Source: Asterias rubens
Lineage: Eukaryota; Echinodermata; Asteroidea; Forcipulatida; Asteriidae
Assembly: GCF_902459465.1 (NCBI RefSeq)
Contig: NC_047083.1
Coordinates: 3,530,523 to 3,594,522 of the forward strand
Direction: 5' to 3'
Length of the DNA stretch: 64,000 bases
A program made the position numbers and the translations under genes. Below the pieces are notes generated by a model. That model saw nothing but the letters and a program-made list of their open reading frames with translations, had not been told where the DNA came from and did no database searches. Of this stretch, positions 9,820-20,399 are shown in pieces. Numbering within the stretch: position 1 is the first letter of the stretch; every line of letters begins with the position of its first letter.

Positions 9820-12800
9820 ATGATAACGTGTAAGCAGTTGACCTACATGCTCCAAATCAAAGCTGCTGTCCTGATTGTGACCGGCTGGTCCACCATGTCC
9901 AGTCCTTTGCCGATCAGTTTCTCTTCAAGAGCCAACGACGGGATGACAAGACATTTGAGGAGCGTACTAAGTGAAAGACAGGAAGAGAACACGTTTTTTC
10001 AAGACAGGCGAGGCAGGCGTGATTATCTGACGAATCACACTAGTGATGAGACACCAACTTCTCTGACGACAACAACTATCTTTGATCGGTTGCAGCGAAC
10101 AATTCCGAACGAGCCGGAGTGTATTGCTCACCACGAGTATGCGGTCATTGTTCCACCTTCGCAGGCTAACGACCCGGGGATGCTACGCTTCGAGAGTAAC
10201 AATGGTGAAATAAGGTTTGCCCGCCTGCTTGCTTGCTCATTTAGACCGTATCGAACCACCCCTTAACTATGAAAGTTTATAATAATAAATCTTATAAAGC
10301 GCTGGTATCTAGAAAAAACTATGACTGCGCTAAAATCTGACCAAGGGAAACAATTAATTGTAGGCTTGACTGAAGAGGTAAGTTTTGAGATTGGATATGA
10401 ATGAAGAAATGTCGGGTTGTGATCTAAGGGTGAGAGGCAAGCCGTTCCACACAGGGGGGATGCAACTAAGAAACTTCTATTCTCATAAACTTTCAACCTG
10501 CACGCCGGCTGGTTCTAGGGATGTGTGAAAGTGAAGCCTCTGGGACAAATTTCACTGATGTATTTTTTGATCACATAGGAATGAATAAACCATGCAACTA
10601 AGAAACTTCTATTCTCATAAGCTTTCAACCTGCACGCCGACTGGTTCTAGGGATGTGTCAAAGTGAAGCCTCTGGGACAAATTTCACTGATGTATTTTTG
10701 ATCACATAGGAATGATTAAACCGTCCTTCAAGCACATTAGCAAGCTCGCTTGTCACACCCATGTATAAACACTTTTTACTGGTGTTATCATCCGTTTAAA
10801 CACCCCCCACGTGATGCCCTCTTGGCCAATCAGAATGGACTGTCTTAGGTATTTATGAAATTTAATTATAAGATAAATTGTTACTTTTTTTCTGCAGATA
10901 TTATTTCTGCCATAGATGCTCTATCTGCAATGCTGGTGTGCGAATTCTCAGGCACTGTACTAGCAAGAGAAACACGGTGTGTAGTTATTCGGAATGCATC
11001 GACCCAGAGGACTTCTTCGACCCTTACAAAAGGGCTTGCTGTGAGTAGTCCATCATCAAAATTAATATTGTATTTATTTAACTTTTTTTATAGAACTGCA
11101 AACTGTTTACCGAACTGTAGGCCTATATGGCAACGAACCAAAACACATCCTCTAAAACACAACAGCACCGTCTCAGACTCGCAGGGTACTCATCACGCAG
11201 AGACATCAAAGAACCTGTCTCTCAGCTTGTCACCTGGTCACCAAAACATTGAAGGAGAAACAGGGGAAGACAGAAGCTTAGCTATACAAATGCAGTTGCT
11301 AGGGACATTCGGGTGCTTGCAGCTGATTTTCCCAACAAAGGGCTGCGTTCGATTAGCTTACCTTGGTCGAACCCGCCTGTGCTCCCTCCGGTGAGCTCCT
11401 GACAAGAGCTAATCGAACGATCACACTCGCCCACTCGTGGTGATGTCATGTTCCTCGGGTCACCCCAAGTGACCCACTCCACAAGCAGGGCACTGGGGGC
11501 TGACCCGGCTGAGCCCCTGGAATGACGTCAAATCTATTCGAACGCATCGGGGGCAGACCGGGGTCAACCCAGGGAAGCTAAAGGAACACACCCTATGAGA
11601 GACATACCATCAAACCTATAAGTTTTAAATGATACGTCACTTTGTGAAAACAGTGGCGGTGTGTTTAACAGTCTCTGCCTGTAAGAATATAGTAAATTGG
11701 GGGGGAGGGGGTGTGATTCATGGGTTTTCTCAGATCTTCTTCTAACAAAATATAAGTAAAGCATTAAAGCCTGAACTGTTGGAGAGAGTCACCAAATTAA
11801 TATTTTGGATTTATTGGATTGGTATGATGGGAATGTATTACTCGATTTGTTTAGAAGAAGATGAACCCATGAATCACCACTTGGTACATTCTTACCGGCA
11901 GAGACTCTCAAACTGTGTTTGTGTTTGTTTCTTTTATTAGTCAAAGTTCCACAAAGTAGCGGCACCACAACGCCTCCAATGACAACTCCACCTCCAGTCA
12001 GATGTGCAATAAAAAGTGTACCTGAGATAGAGATCGGGGATGAGGTTGACCATGTTATCCAGCCACAACTTCAAGGCAGTCATGTCAACATATTCGCTGT
12101 TCTGCTTCTTATAGTGTGCATTACTCTATTAACCCTCATGGCAGTAGCATCGATGATCTTCAGAAGGTAAAAAAAAGAAAAAAAATTAAACAATAATATT
12201 TTTATAGTATAATAATAATAATAACCAGTTTTTATATAGCGCTTTTCACACCCAGAGGGCGTCTCAAAGCGCTTCCAAAATTATTACCCCTGGTCACTGG
12301 GCCTTAATTCACTTTTTAAATGCTAAAACATCTCAGCTTCCCGGTGGGGATCGTATGCAGCCTAAAAACAATTTGGGTTGAACAAATTTTACTAGAGGAA
12401 GACTAGTGTCATGGCGGAGTGGCTAAGAGCACTGAATTCAACCAAACTCTGGTCTTTCGAATCAGCAGAGTGTTGGTTCAAGTCCCAGTCATAACACTTA
12501 ATTGTGTACTTAAAAAAGACACTTAACCATTGCTTCGGTAAGAAGAGAAAACAATCGTCTAAGACCACAGATTCACATAAAACTTACCAGTCTAATGTTG
12601 ATGATAGGAGAAAACATCACTTGAAATATTTCTGTCTGAAATGTAATATTTGATGAGAAATAAATAAAACTACTTTCCTGTTTGGAGTTTATAGCTCAGT
12701 GAGCTTTTTATTCATCTGTTTTGAATTGATGTCAAGCAAAATGTGTGATCGGTTTTTCACTTTTTTTCTTATCATTACCCAGTTTGCCAATCAATCTCAA

Positions 12801-14033
12801 ACTTCTACCGGTTTGTCAGTTTATGTTATAGTGGAATACATAAAGTTCTTGCCCTCTCTGCCACCAACTGTTTCGTTAGCAAAAAACAATTTTGTAATGT
12901 TCCTTTAAGGGGTGATAACCAAATGTATACATTCCCTATAAAGGAACATTACAGAATTGGTTTTTGCTAACAAAACAGTTGCTAGCAGTGTATTCACTTT
13001 ATGTAATCCAGCATATTACACAAATGTACATAAACTGACAAACCTGTAGAAGTTTGAGATCGATCGGCTATCTGGGTCATGAGCGATAAATTGAGCGATA
13101 AACTCCATACGCAAAGTTAAATTATTTATTTCTCATCAAATATGACATTTCAGGCAGAAATATTTCAAGGGATGTTTTCAACTATCATCATCATTAGACT
13201 GTAAGTTTTATGTAAATCTGTGATCTTCACGATTTTGTTTTCTTACCAATTCTGTAACGTTCCTTGAAGGTTGTCTAAACGAGGAAGAGCGATACCAAGG
13301 TCTTCTTTGGAGATTTCATCTCACTCGACTGTTACAGTAATCGATAACCCTCAACGTACATATGAGTCTTCAAGATGTCAGCTAGAGGTAGGCCTAGCGC
13401 AGGACTTGATAGTTTCACTGGATCATCAGGAGAGTCAGTTGGGGATACAGCGAGAGCAGGAGACTTTTTATAACCAGGAAAACAGTCATGATGAGATCGT
13501 CAACGGAGCAGTCTCTGTTTTAAAAGGTATAATAACCTTGCTAATAATAACCCTGTCTCCTGACGATGACTAGAGCAAGCTAGTCGAAACGTTGAGACAA
13601 ATTCAGAACAGACTCCGCGGCAGTACAGTTAATTACGATCCTATAAGCTAAAGTAGTAGTCCAGTCTAATTTCTATACCATCCGCCCTGGTAATAGTTAA
13701 AAAGCAGGACAGTTCTTTTCAGAACTGAGAAGTCTCCCGAACCTCCGATTATCTACTCCGCGGCAGTAGAATAAAGCAAGACAGTTCCCCAAGAACAACT
13801 CAACCTGGCAAGTAGATACACACATGGTGTTACCGCAAACCAAATATACATTGATACCTCACCATGCAATGCCTCAAATCCTAAATAACCTTGTTATTAT
13901 TATCATGATTGGTTAATTAAAAATTCAAACATCGCAGCCCAAGGGCTGAATTGCGTTTAAAAGATTATACAACAAGAACATGCATCCTTTAAAAATGAGT
14001 ACCGGTACTGTGAGACACCCTTTGGTTATAATA

Positions 14034-14106
<73 letters not shown>

Positions 14107-17100
14107 CAATGATTATAAAGCACATTTCTCAATAACCGTCTCAATGCGCTTGACATTAGTGCCCTGGTCATCGGACCAATAACGCCCTTTAATATACTTT
14201 AATTAGTATACAGCTGGTGTTGCAAATTACCGTGCTCCAAGCTTTCATTCACATAAACCATCTCTGCCCCGCCTCTCACAGGAACCCATTTTACTCCTGG
14301 TATGGAGAGAAGCTTATGGTAACGTAACATGTGTCTTGCTCAAGGAGTCGAGTGTCACGACCGGGATTCAAACCAGCATCACAATGACTTAAACACCAGG
14401 GGCCGATTTCACAAAACTTTACGCAACTGCGTAAGTCCACTTGCGCAACGTTTATGGCGCAAGTTGCTCCATAAACGTTGCGCAAGTGGACTTACGCAGT
14501 TGCTTAAAGTTTCGTGAAATCGGCTGCAGAACTTGAGTCCGGTGCTCTTATACAAACTCTTTTCTTTTTCTTAAAAAGGTACATCACCCTACTGGTTGGT
14601 AATGATGGGTCATTTTGGTCCAGAAGGAGGTGTTCTCAGATGTCAAGATTCAGACGTTGTGTTGGAGATCCCTCCTGGAGCTATTCCAACCAGTCATCCC
14701 CATCAACTCATCCAAGCTAAGATATCGCTAACCCCGAGTGCGGCAGCTCCGGAACTTGCAAGTAACCCCGATTTTCTTTGTCTCACACCCGTCGTCGAGT
14801 TTGAGTCACCAGGGCTCGATAAGTTTAGAGAGAATGTCCTGATCAGACTTCCTCATAAAGCTTGCATGACCTACGACCCCAGTTGGTCCTTCCGCGCCCA
14901 CTTCACAGATCCCACCTCTGCAACCAAAATAAATCCCACTCCTGCTACTACATGTAAAGTTCCTTTGAGTGATCCCTGGTACTTTGTTAATCTGAAGAAC
15001 CACATGAGTAAGTCTGGAAGAAGCAGCCAAAGGAGGTCCGAGTCAATGAATAGGGGCGTATCTTGCACAGTTGATGAGAGGTACTTCAACATCTCTACGC
15101 CACACTTTTCCAAATACGCTTGTAGTGGATGTCACAAGAACCACCCTCTGCATTTTGAAACTGTCGTCTACGCCAGCCACTTGAAAGTCGGAGATAAGGA
15201 GGAGGTGAAACTGATCATTTACATTATGGATCCAATCAAGGTAGAAGATTTTTTTTATTTATTTTGTTAAAGTTGCCTCTCCTGAAGGTGATCCCCTGGC
15301 TGCCACTTCCCAGGTTGTATCGTAGTTTGGGTGTGATCCCTGGCTACACGGCAGTTAGGCGTTACATTGCTTCTGACTGGCAACCCTGAACAAACATATT
15401 GACAAAAAAGGGAGACCCCCAACACAGTGCTAGGTATCTGAGTTGGTAGAGCGCCGGTCAATAATCCCGAGGTCGATGGTTCAAGTCCCACTCTAGTCAA
15501 TTTTCTTTGTTTCAAACCTGGCCCACCCAAATCATTAAAAAAAATTGCTTTGGAAAATTTTCCCAAAACACATTACTTAAAGGAGAATTCTTTTTTCGTA
15601 ATAGTTTATACTGTAAACAGCTGCATTCCCCCAAGTAAGTTTTCACGATCATCAGATGTTGAAGTATTTACTTTAATGGGAAAGCTCTGTTAAAGAATGT
15701 TCGAGTCTCGCCAAAAAAAAACACTGAAAGTATAATCCTCTTCGCTTATTAGTGGGTGTGTTTACGTTGAATTATTACATCCCTATCGTTAATTCTGCAG
15801 ATTTTTTTGTGATTTTATTCTAGGATTGCCGTAAAATGGTGGAGCAATAACAGCGAGAGGCTAATCCTCCACGTAGCCGAGTGTCCGATTACCATTCAGT
15901 TATCTTGGAGTACAACAAGAAGAGCAAAGACAATCATTCTCTGGAGGTGACGCTGATCGATGGCATTGAGAATGATGACTGGCAATGGAAGCTACAGTAC
16001 GAAAACCACGTCAAGTGCACACAGGTAAGCCTAGGAAGGGAAAGAGTACCTTTTACAAAAATTATAATAAAAAAAACAATTTTTATAACTAGCGCTTTTC
16101 GCACCCGACGGGTGTCTCAAAGCGCTTCCATTGGTCAGTGGCTACAAAGTACATTTTGCTTGTTTTGTTGGTTTCCATTGTTCAGCATGTATGAGTGGTT
16201 TGGTGAAACTGCTTTGTTCCAATACCAACCATCCCCCCGGTCGTCAAAGAGTTGCTATTGATAGGCTCGCATAAGTGCTCTGCCTCTACGATAGGATTCT
16301 GTAGGTTGGGTCTTCTTGTCTAGGAGCGGTCCTACTACTTGCCGTCAACTCGCCGTCAACTCAGTTTCGTGCCGTCAACTCATTAAATATACATCCAAAA
16401 TTTAGAAATAGGGCATGGAAGTGTTAAGTCTGGGCTAAACTACATATTTCTCATGGTTTTCGGTAAAATTTCATTTGCAAAAACGACTTTGTGTTGATAA
16501 AAAAAATAGTACCAATCATTTGACATCTTGGGCCAAGACTAATCAATGTGAAAAAGCAAGATGGCGGCCGACGGTTTTGCTGCTTCGAGATAATTTTTTT
16601 ACGAGAAAAAAGCTCAATTTGTATTCCGAAATGTAACCTAAAACTTACACAAATGCTCTTTTAGCTAATACTTTACAGTTGTATGCTTCTTTTGTGGATT
16701 TTAAATGTATATTGGAGGAGTTGACGGCGAGTTGACGGCACAAGTGAGTTGACGGCGAGTTGAAAGCAAGTAGTAGGACCCTCCAGGAGTATTGAGAGAG
16801 GAGTGTCATATGCCTAGTTGTGTGTGCTTTCAGCTGTCATCTTTGCTTTTGATGTTGCTTCGTTGATTAAGTTCAGTATTGCTGATGCGTTCCGAATGTT
16901 GAGTGCGTATCGATCGAAGCTAGTTCCGTAAAGCATATATTTAACAAACACTCTCCTGCTTATTAGATGAAAAGAGAATGAAAGAAATTGATCATTCCTT
17001 ATGTACTCATTTTTGCAAACTGCCCATGGAATACTTGACAAAACAAATGAATGACTTTTTGATACCCTTTGCTAACTCAGATGTTTGGATTCAGTCAAGC

Positions 17101-17613
17101 AACATTCCATGGACAGCTTCAAACATGACTGCTTTCAGTAAAACAGGCATAACTTCTCTTAGAAATAATCAATTTGTTTCTTTCTGTTTTACAGATAAGC
17201 AAGAAAGAATGCTTGTTTTTGTAATATATGTACTTCACTGGGGTTTTGAGTGTCATTTGTTTTTTTGTTTTTAAATCACAAATCTCCGGTCAACTTTTTG
17301 ACTCTCCCTTTACATACGTATAGGAATGAACTATCAATATTATCAAGTGTCTAATAAGTTTTTCTTTGTACTTTTTTTTTGGTCGTTAAAGTTAATCAAG
17401 TATCAACATCTTGTTCGGTGTTGTTCTTGCCTCGGTCCGTTCCTACATACGTTCGATCTGGAACTAAAACCTGGCACAATGAAGGAGCCGTTGTCTGTGT
17501 TTAAAGCGATGCTGTCCTTCAGACAACAACACCAGAACGCGGGTCCCCTGGGGGAACCAGTCAAATTCGTCGTAACCCTGCCATTGTCAGACCAGGTTCG
17601 TAATAATATTAAT

Positions 17614-17644
<31 letters not shown>

Positions 17645-20399
17645 GTAATAATAGACGTTATGAATGGATGTCATCCAGCCACCAAGAAACGGTAAACTGA
17701 TGAAAAAACTATCAAAATGCCCAGCATGTATTCGCGACGCACAGGTTTGGCAAATAAACTGCCGCATTTTTACCTCGAGGTGACGGCGCCCTTCTCATAT
17801 GACATCATGTGCATAGACCTTATCGCAAATACCAATGCGCAAGCGCAGACTGTTGAATGAGGTGCATTGTGGGATTGATATGGATCAAATTTGGATTCCA
17901 GCTGGACCACAATGCACCTAATTACAAGCTTTACGCGCGCGCCCCGCTATTTACGAAAAGGTCTATAGACCTTTTGGCAAATACTTGGGCGCGCGCGTAA
18001 AGCTAGGAATTAGGTGTATTGTGGTCTACCTGGTGATCAAATTTGATCCATAGCTATCCCACAATTCACCTCATTCAACAGTTTGCACTTGCGCATTGGT
18101 ATTTTCGAAAAGGTCTGTAAAGGTCTATAGTAAGCAAGATTTATACAGCGCCCAACGTCAACCCAGTCACTGAACGTTTGACATTGTTATAAATAGAAGT
18201 TGTATAAGACAAAAAGTACCCATCAAAAATTACAAAGAATTTCTTGTTTACATTGACAGCGATGTGCATTAGGCACATATATTCAGTACCTTTGATGTGT
18301 ATATTAGGCACATGTATATTATGTTCAGTACCTTCCAGATTTCTGTGACAAAAAAAACAAATTCATAGGCAAATCACTCGAGTGGGATTCCAACCCACAA
18401 CCTTTTGAATTGCTTTACTGTTCATACACTGTAAATAGTTTTCTTCTTTCTGACATGTGTAGTGCTTTCAAAGACAGCTTAGCAGTGCAAGAAACACAGG
18501 GAGCATTGGAAGTGAGTAACATACGTGTTTTTTTAAAGTCAGTTTTCCCTCTTTCTTTTTCAAAAGCATTTCTGTGGTTCTTGCCGATGACTATCCTCTG
18601 TTGCAAAATAAATTATGGAACCACAAAAACCTCTCAAAGTCATTCAATTTAAAAAAAAAAAAAAAAAAGGGGGAAATAAAAGCACTGTATTCAGCTGATA
18701 CATTTTACTGTCATGATATGTTTCTTTATAATTGTTTCAAAACAATGCAGCCCACATAATGACACTGTCTAGAAAATCCTGTTACTTTCCCCATTCTGAA
18801 ACTTCACAGGCTCCATTGTCCACTGTCATGATATGTTTCTTTATAATTGTTTCAAAACAAATGCAGCCCGCATAATGACACTGTCTAGAAAATCCTGTTA
18901 CTTTCCCCATTTTGAAACTTCACAGGCTCCATTGTCCCCAAAGCACTTAATGGCAAGGCTCCCCCTTTATCTCAGAACTAGTTCAAGTTCACACTCCTTC
19001 AAGGAATCTTTGATCCAGTTCCATGCTTCTCCTCAATGAACCCAAGTCACAACACTCTTGTGTTGACAAGTATTTTCCTTCTGCTGTGCCAAAACTCTTC
19101 ACTTCAGAGCTTATCTTTTTGTATGACTAATTTTGTTGTGTGTTTTTTCTTTCGTTTTGTTTTGGGGTTTTACTGCACCTTGATCACCCAGTAGGGTGGA
19201 TATGTGCGCATTACGAGTCTTTGTCGTTATCATTATTATTTAATATAATTATCAATCAGCAAGGTGTTGAAAAAAAAAACATTATCCTTAACAAAGGCAC
19301 TGTACACGTTTGGTAATTATCATGGACCAGTATTCGCATTTGATGAATCCCAACATATGCAAAATTAATTAACAAATTTGTAAAAATTTGGGCTCAATTG
19401 GTCATCGAATTTGAAAGAGAATAGTGAAAGAAAAAATACCCTTGTTTCAGATGCATAATAAAAGACTTCAGCTGATGTCATTCATGTTTGAGTGAGAAGT
19501 TACCTCTTTCTCAAAAATTACGTTACTTCAGAGGGAGCCGTTTCTCAGTGAGAAAGTAAAAAGGGCTCCCTCTGAAGTAGTTTTCACCAAGGTTTTTTAT
19601 TTTGTGCATATGTTGAGATACACCAAGTAAGAATACTTGTCTTTGACAATTACAAAAAGTGTCCACTGTCTTTAAAGACAGTGGACACTATTGGTAATTG
19701 TCAAAGACCAGTCTTCTCACTTGCTGTGTCTCAACTTATGCATAAAAGAACAAGCCTGTGAAAATTTGAGCTCAATTGGTTGTCGAAGTTGCGAGATAAT
19801 AATGAAAGAAAAAAACACCCCTGTCATCACGAAGTTGTGTGCTTTCAGATGCCTGATTTTGAGACCTCAAATTCTAAATCTGAGGTCTCAAAATCAAATT
19901 CATGCAAAATTACTTCTTTTTCGAAATCTACGTCACTTCAGACGGAGCCGTTTCTCACAATGTTTTATACTATCAACAGCTCTTCATTGCTCGTTATCAA
20001 GTAAGTTTTTATGCTATTAATTATTTTGAGAAATTACCAATAGTGTCCAATGCCTTTAACTGTAAAAATGTGTCATTTATCCTTGTGACAGGCACACGCG
20101 TCATTGAAAACCATATTGATGTTGTTCTGAGGAAGCTACTCCCTAAAGATTGGCGTCGTCTCTTTCGCAAGCTGATGGGCACAGATGTGGAAAACGAGAT
20201 CCAATGTATCGTAGCAAGAAACCCAACTGACGTTAACGAACACAAACATGATGCTCTTCTGAGTTGGACACGAAGTCATGGCCGAGCTGCGACTCTCAAT
20301 GTGCTCATTAGCGCATTGAGAAGCTGTGAGCTCACTGAGATTGCCGAGTCTCTGGAAGAAATTACCAACAGGAACTTGTTAAAAGAGACTGCTATTTAA
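9820..20399 (+). CDS. TNFR-like receptor with cytoplasmic ZU5, UPA and death domains
   Basis: Nine exons: 9820-10214, 10898-11040, 11941-12166, 13270-13526, 14579-15240, 15854-16024, 17392-17595, 18463-18511 and 20092-20399. Junction phases are 2,1,2,1,0,0,0,1 and all match, giving 2415 nt and 804 aa. Residues 1-36 hold a weak signal peptide, better if Met11 starts. C101 and C136-x2-C139-x2-C142-x9-C152-x7-C160 form a TNFR cysteine-rich module with a long first loop, followed by C165 and C179. A Thr/Pro stalk (188-199) precedes the helix at about 229-252. Then come ZU5 (about 351-485; GHFGPEGGVL, LEIPPGAIP), UPA (about 485-650) and a death domain (about 707-790; DWRRLFRKLM, LLSWTRSHGRAAT). 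UNC5 and UNC5CL share the intracellular order, and p75NTR-type receptors share a CRD with a death domain. Death-domain adaptor signalling is inference. Exon 6 could instead start at 15824 but would then carry an in-frame TAA. An acceptor at 9791 suggests an upstream untranslated exon that I did not find. Confidence 0.78.
10449..10735. repeat. Tandem duplication, about 144 bp, two copies
   Basis: GATGCAACTAAGAAACTTCT...ATTTCACTGATGTATTTTTT at 10449-10570 is repeated almost exactly at about 10592-10710, in intron 1 of the receptor gene. The high identity suggests a recent event. Confidence 0.7.
11343..11600. mobile_element. Foldback MITE, relative of 5718-5888
   Basis: GCGTTCGATTAGCTTACCTT at 11345 is inverted at the right end (GGGAAGCTAAAGGAACACAC, 11572). 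It lies in intron 2 of the receptor gene. Confidence 0.55.
12225..12540. repeat. Dispersed repeat plus S1 SINE head
   Basis: TTTATATAGCGCTTTTCACA at 12231 matches segments near 16080 and 14108. From 12412 a tRNA-like head appears (TGGCGGAGTGGCTAAGAGCA box A, GGTTCAAGTCCC box B). No acceptor stem was found, so this is SINE material and not a working tRNA. Confidence 0.55.
12540..12910. mobile_element. MITE-D copy, inverted
   Basis: Right end reads TTTTGTAATGTTCCTTTAAG. It is the reverse-orientation partner of the copy at 12934-13270, about 25 bp away. A third copy is at 57018-57345 and a partial one at 46365-46480. Confidence 0.7.
12934..13270. mobile_element. MITE-D copy abutting receptor exon 4
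   Basis: Left end ATAAAGGAACATTACAGAAT; right end ACCAATTCTGTAACGTTCCT then TGAAG. The element ends exactly where exon 4 of the TNFR/ZU5 receptor begins, so its terminal repeat supplies the pyrimidine-rich tract and at least part of the AG acceptor. Confidence 0.75.
13545..13870 (+). repeat. Dispersed element with TAGTCGAAACGTTGAGAC motif
   Basis: TCTCCTGACGATGACTAGAG and AAACGTTGAGAC are followed by GTACAGTTAATTACGATC and CTGGCAAGTAGATACACACA. The same order recurs at 41185-41465. It is probably the tail of a retroelement of unknown class. Confidence 0.5.
14037..14105. repeat. (AAT)n microsatellite
   Basis: About 22 uninterrupted AAT units, flanked by an AAAGCACATTTCTCAATAAC repeat. It produces false poly-Ile and poly-Tyr reading frames on the minus strand. 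Confidence 0.95.
14398..14525. mobile_element. Perfect-arm foldback MITE
   Basis: GGGGCCGATTTCACAAAACT at 14400 pairs with AGTTTCGTGAAATCGGC at 14507. The inner arms carry GCAACTGCGTAAGTCCACTT and its reverse complement. The arms are about 55 bp with a very short loop, about 55 bp before receptor exon 5. Confidence 0.85.
15275..15545 (+). mobile_element. SINE S2, copy 1 (intron 5 of receptor)
   Basis: A GATCCCCTGGCTGCCACTTC leader is followed by a tRNA-like region (AGTTGGTAGAGCGCCGGTCA, GGTTCAAGTCCCACTCTAGT). The second copy is at 27745-27990. Confidence 0.75.
16328..16782. mobile_element. TIR element with GAGTTGACGGC subterminal repeats
   Basis: Ends GGTCCTACTACTTGCCGTCA and GAAAGCAAGTAGTAGGACC are inverted. 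Each end carries two to three copies of CCGTCAACTC or its complement. The interior has AAGATGGCGGCC (16559), a YY1-type motif, and no transposase frame. It sits in receptor intron 6. Confidence 0.8.
17602..17655. repeat. (AAT)n microsatellite
   Basis: Imperfect AAT/ATT repeat starting 7 bp inside the intron after receptor exon 7. Confidence 0.9.
17811..18131. mobile_element. Two head-to-head copies of one short MITE
   Basis: Unit 1 (about 17811-17966) and unit 2 (about 17963-18112) are inverted copies meeting at AGGTCTATAGACCT. Shared parts: TACCAATGCGCAAGCGCA against TGCGCATTGGTA, TTGAATGAGGTGCATTGTGG against its complement, and GCGCGCGCC against GGCGCGCGCG. Confidence 0.75.
18700..19245 (+). 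mobile_element. LINE 3' fragment (CR1/L2-type reverse transcriptase end)
   Basis: Translation gives CFKTNAARIMTLSRK followed by LMARLPLYLRTSSSS, resembling the end of CR1/L2-type reverse transcriptases. A block (TGTCATGATATGTTTCTTTA) is duplicated at 18708 and 18826. The 3' end has CACCCAGTAGGGTGGATATG, seen reversed at 36085. Frames are broken, so it is a dead remnant. Confidence 0.6.
19291..20060. mobile_element. Two adjacent MITE-A copies upstream of the death-domain exon
   Basis: An older copy (19291-19675; ends AAAGGCACTGTACACGTT and AGTGTCCACTGTCTTTAA) directly joins a younger one (19671-20060; ends TTTAAAGACAGTGGACACTA and CAATAGTGTCCAATGCCTTT), sharing the TTTAA at the junction. The second ends 32 bp before receptor exon 9. 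Confidence 0.8.

Noticed and set aside
10855..11394. A 179-codon open frame as one exon
   Set aside because: The TNFR exon (10898-11040) lies here in a different frame with good splice sites. The longer frame has no domain and its phase does not join either neighbour.
13925..14171. Minus-strand frames encoding poly-Ile and poly-Tyr
   Set aside because: They translate the AAT microsatellite; no other coding evidence.
9820..20399. Calling the receptor a plain UNC5 (netrin receptor)
   Set aside because: No Ig or thrombospondin type 1 exons occur upstream. The ectodomain has TNFR-type cysteine spacing.
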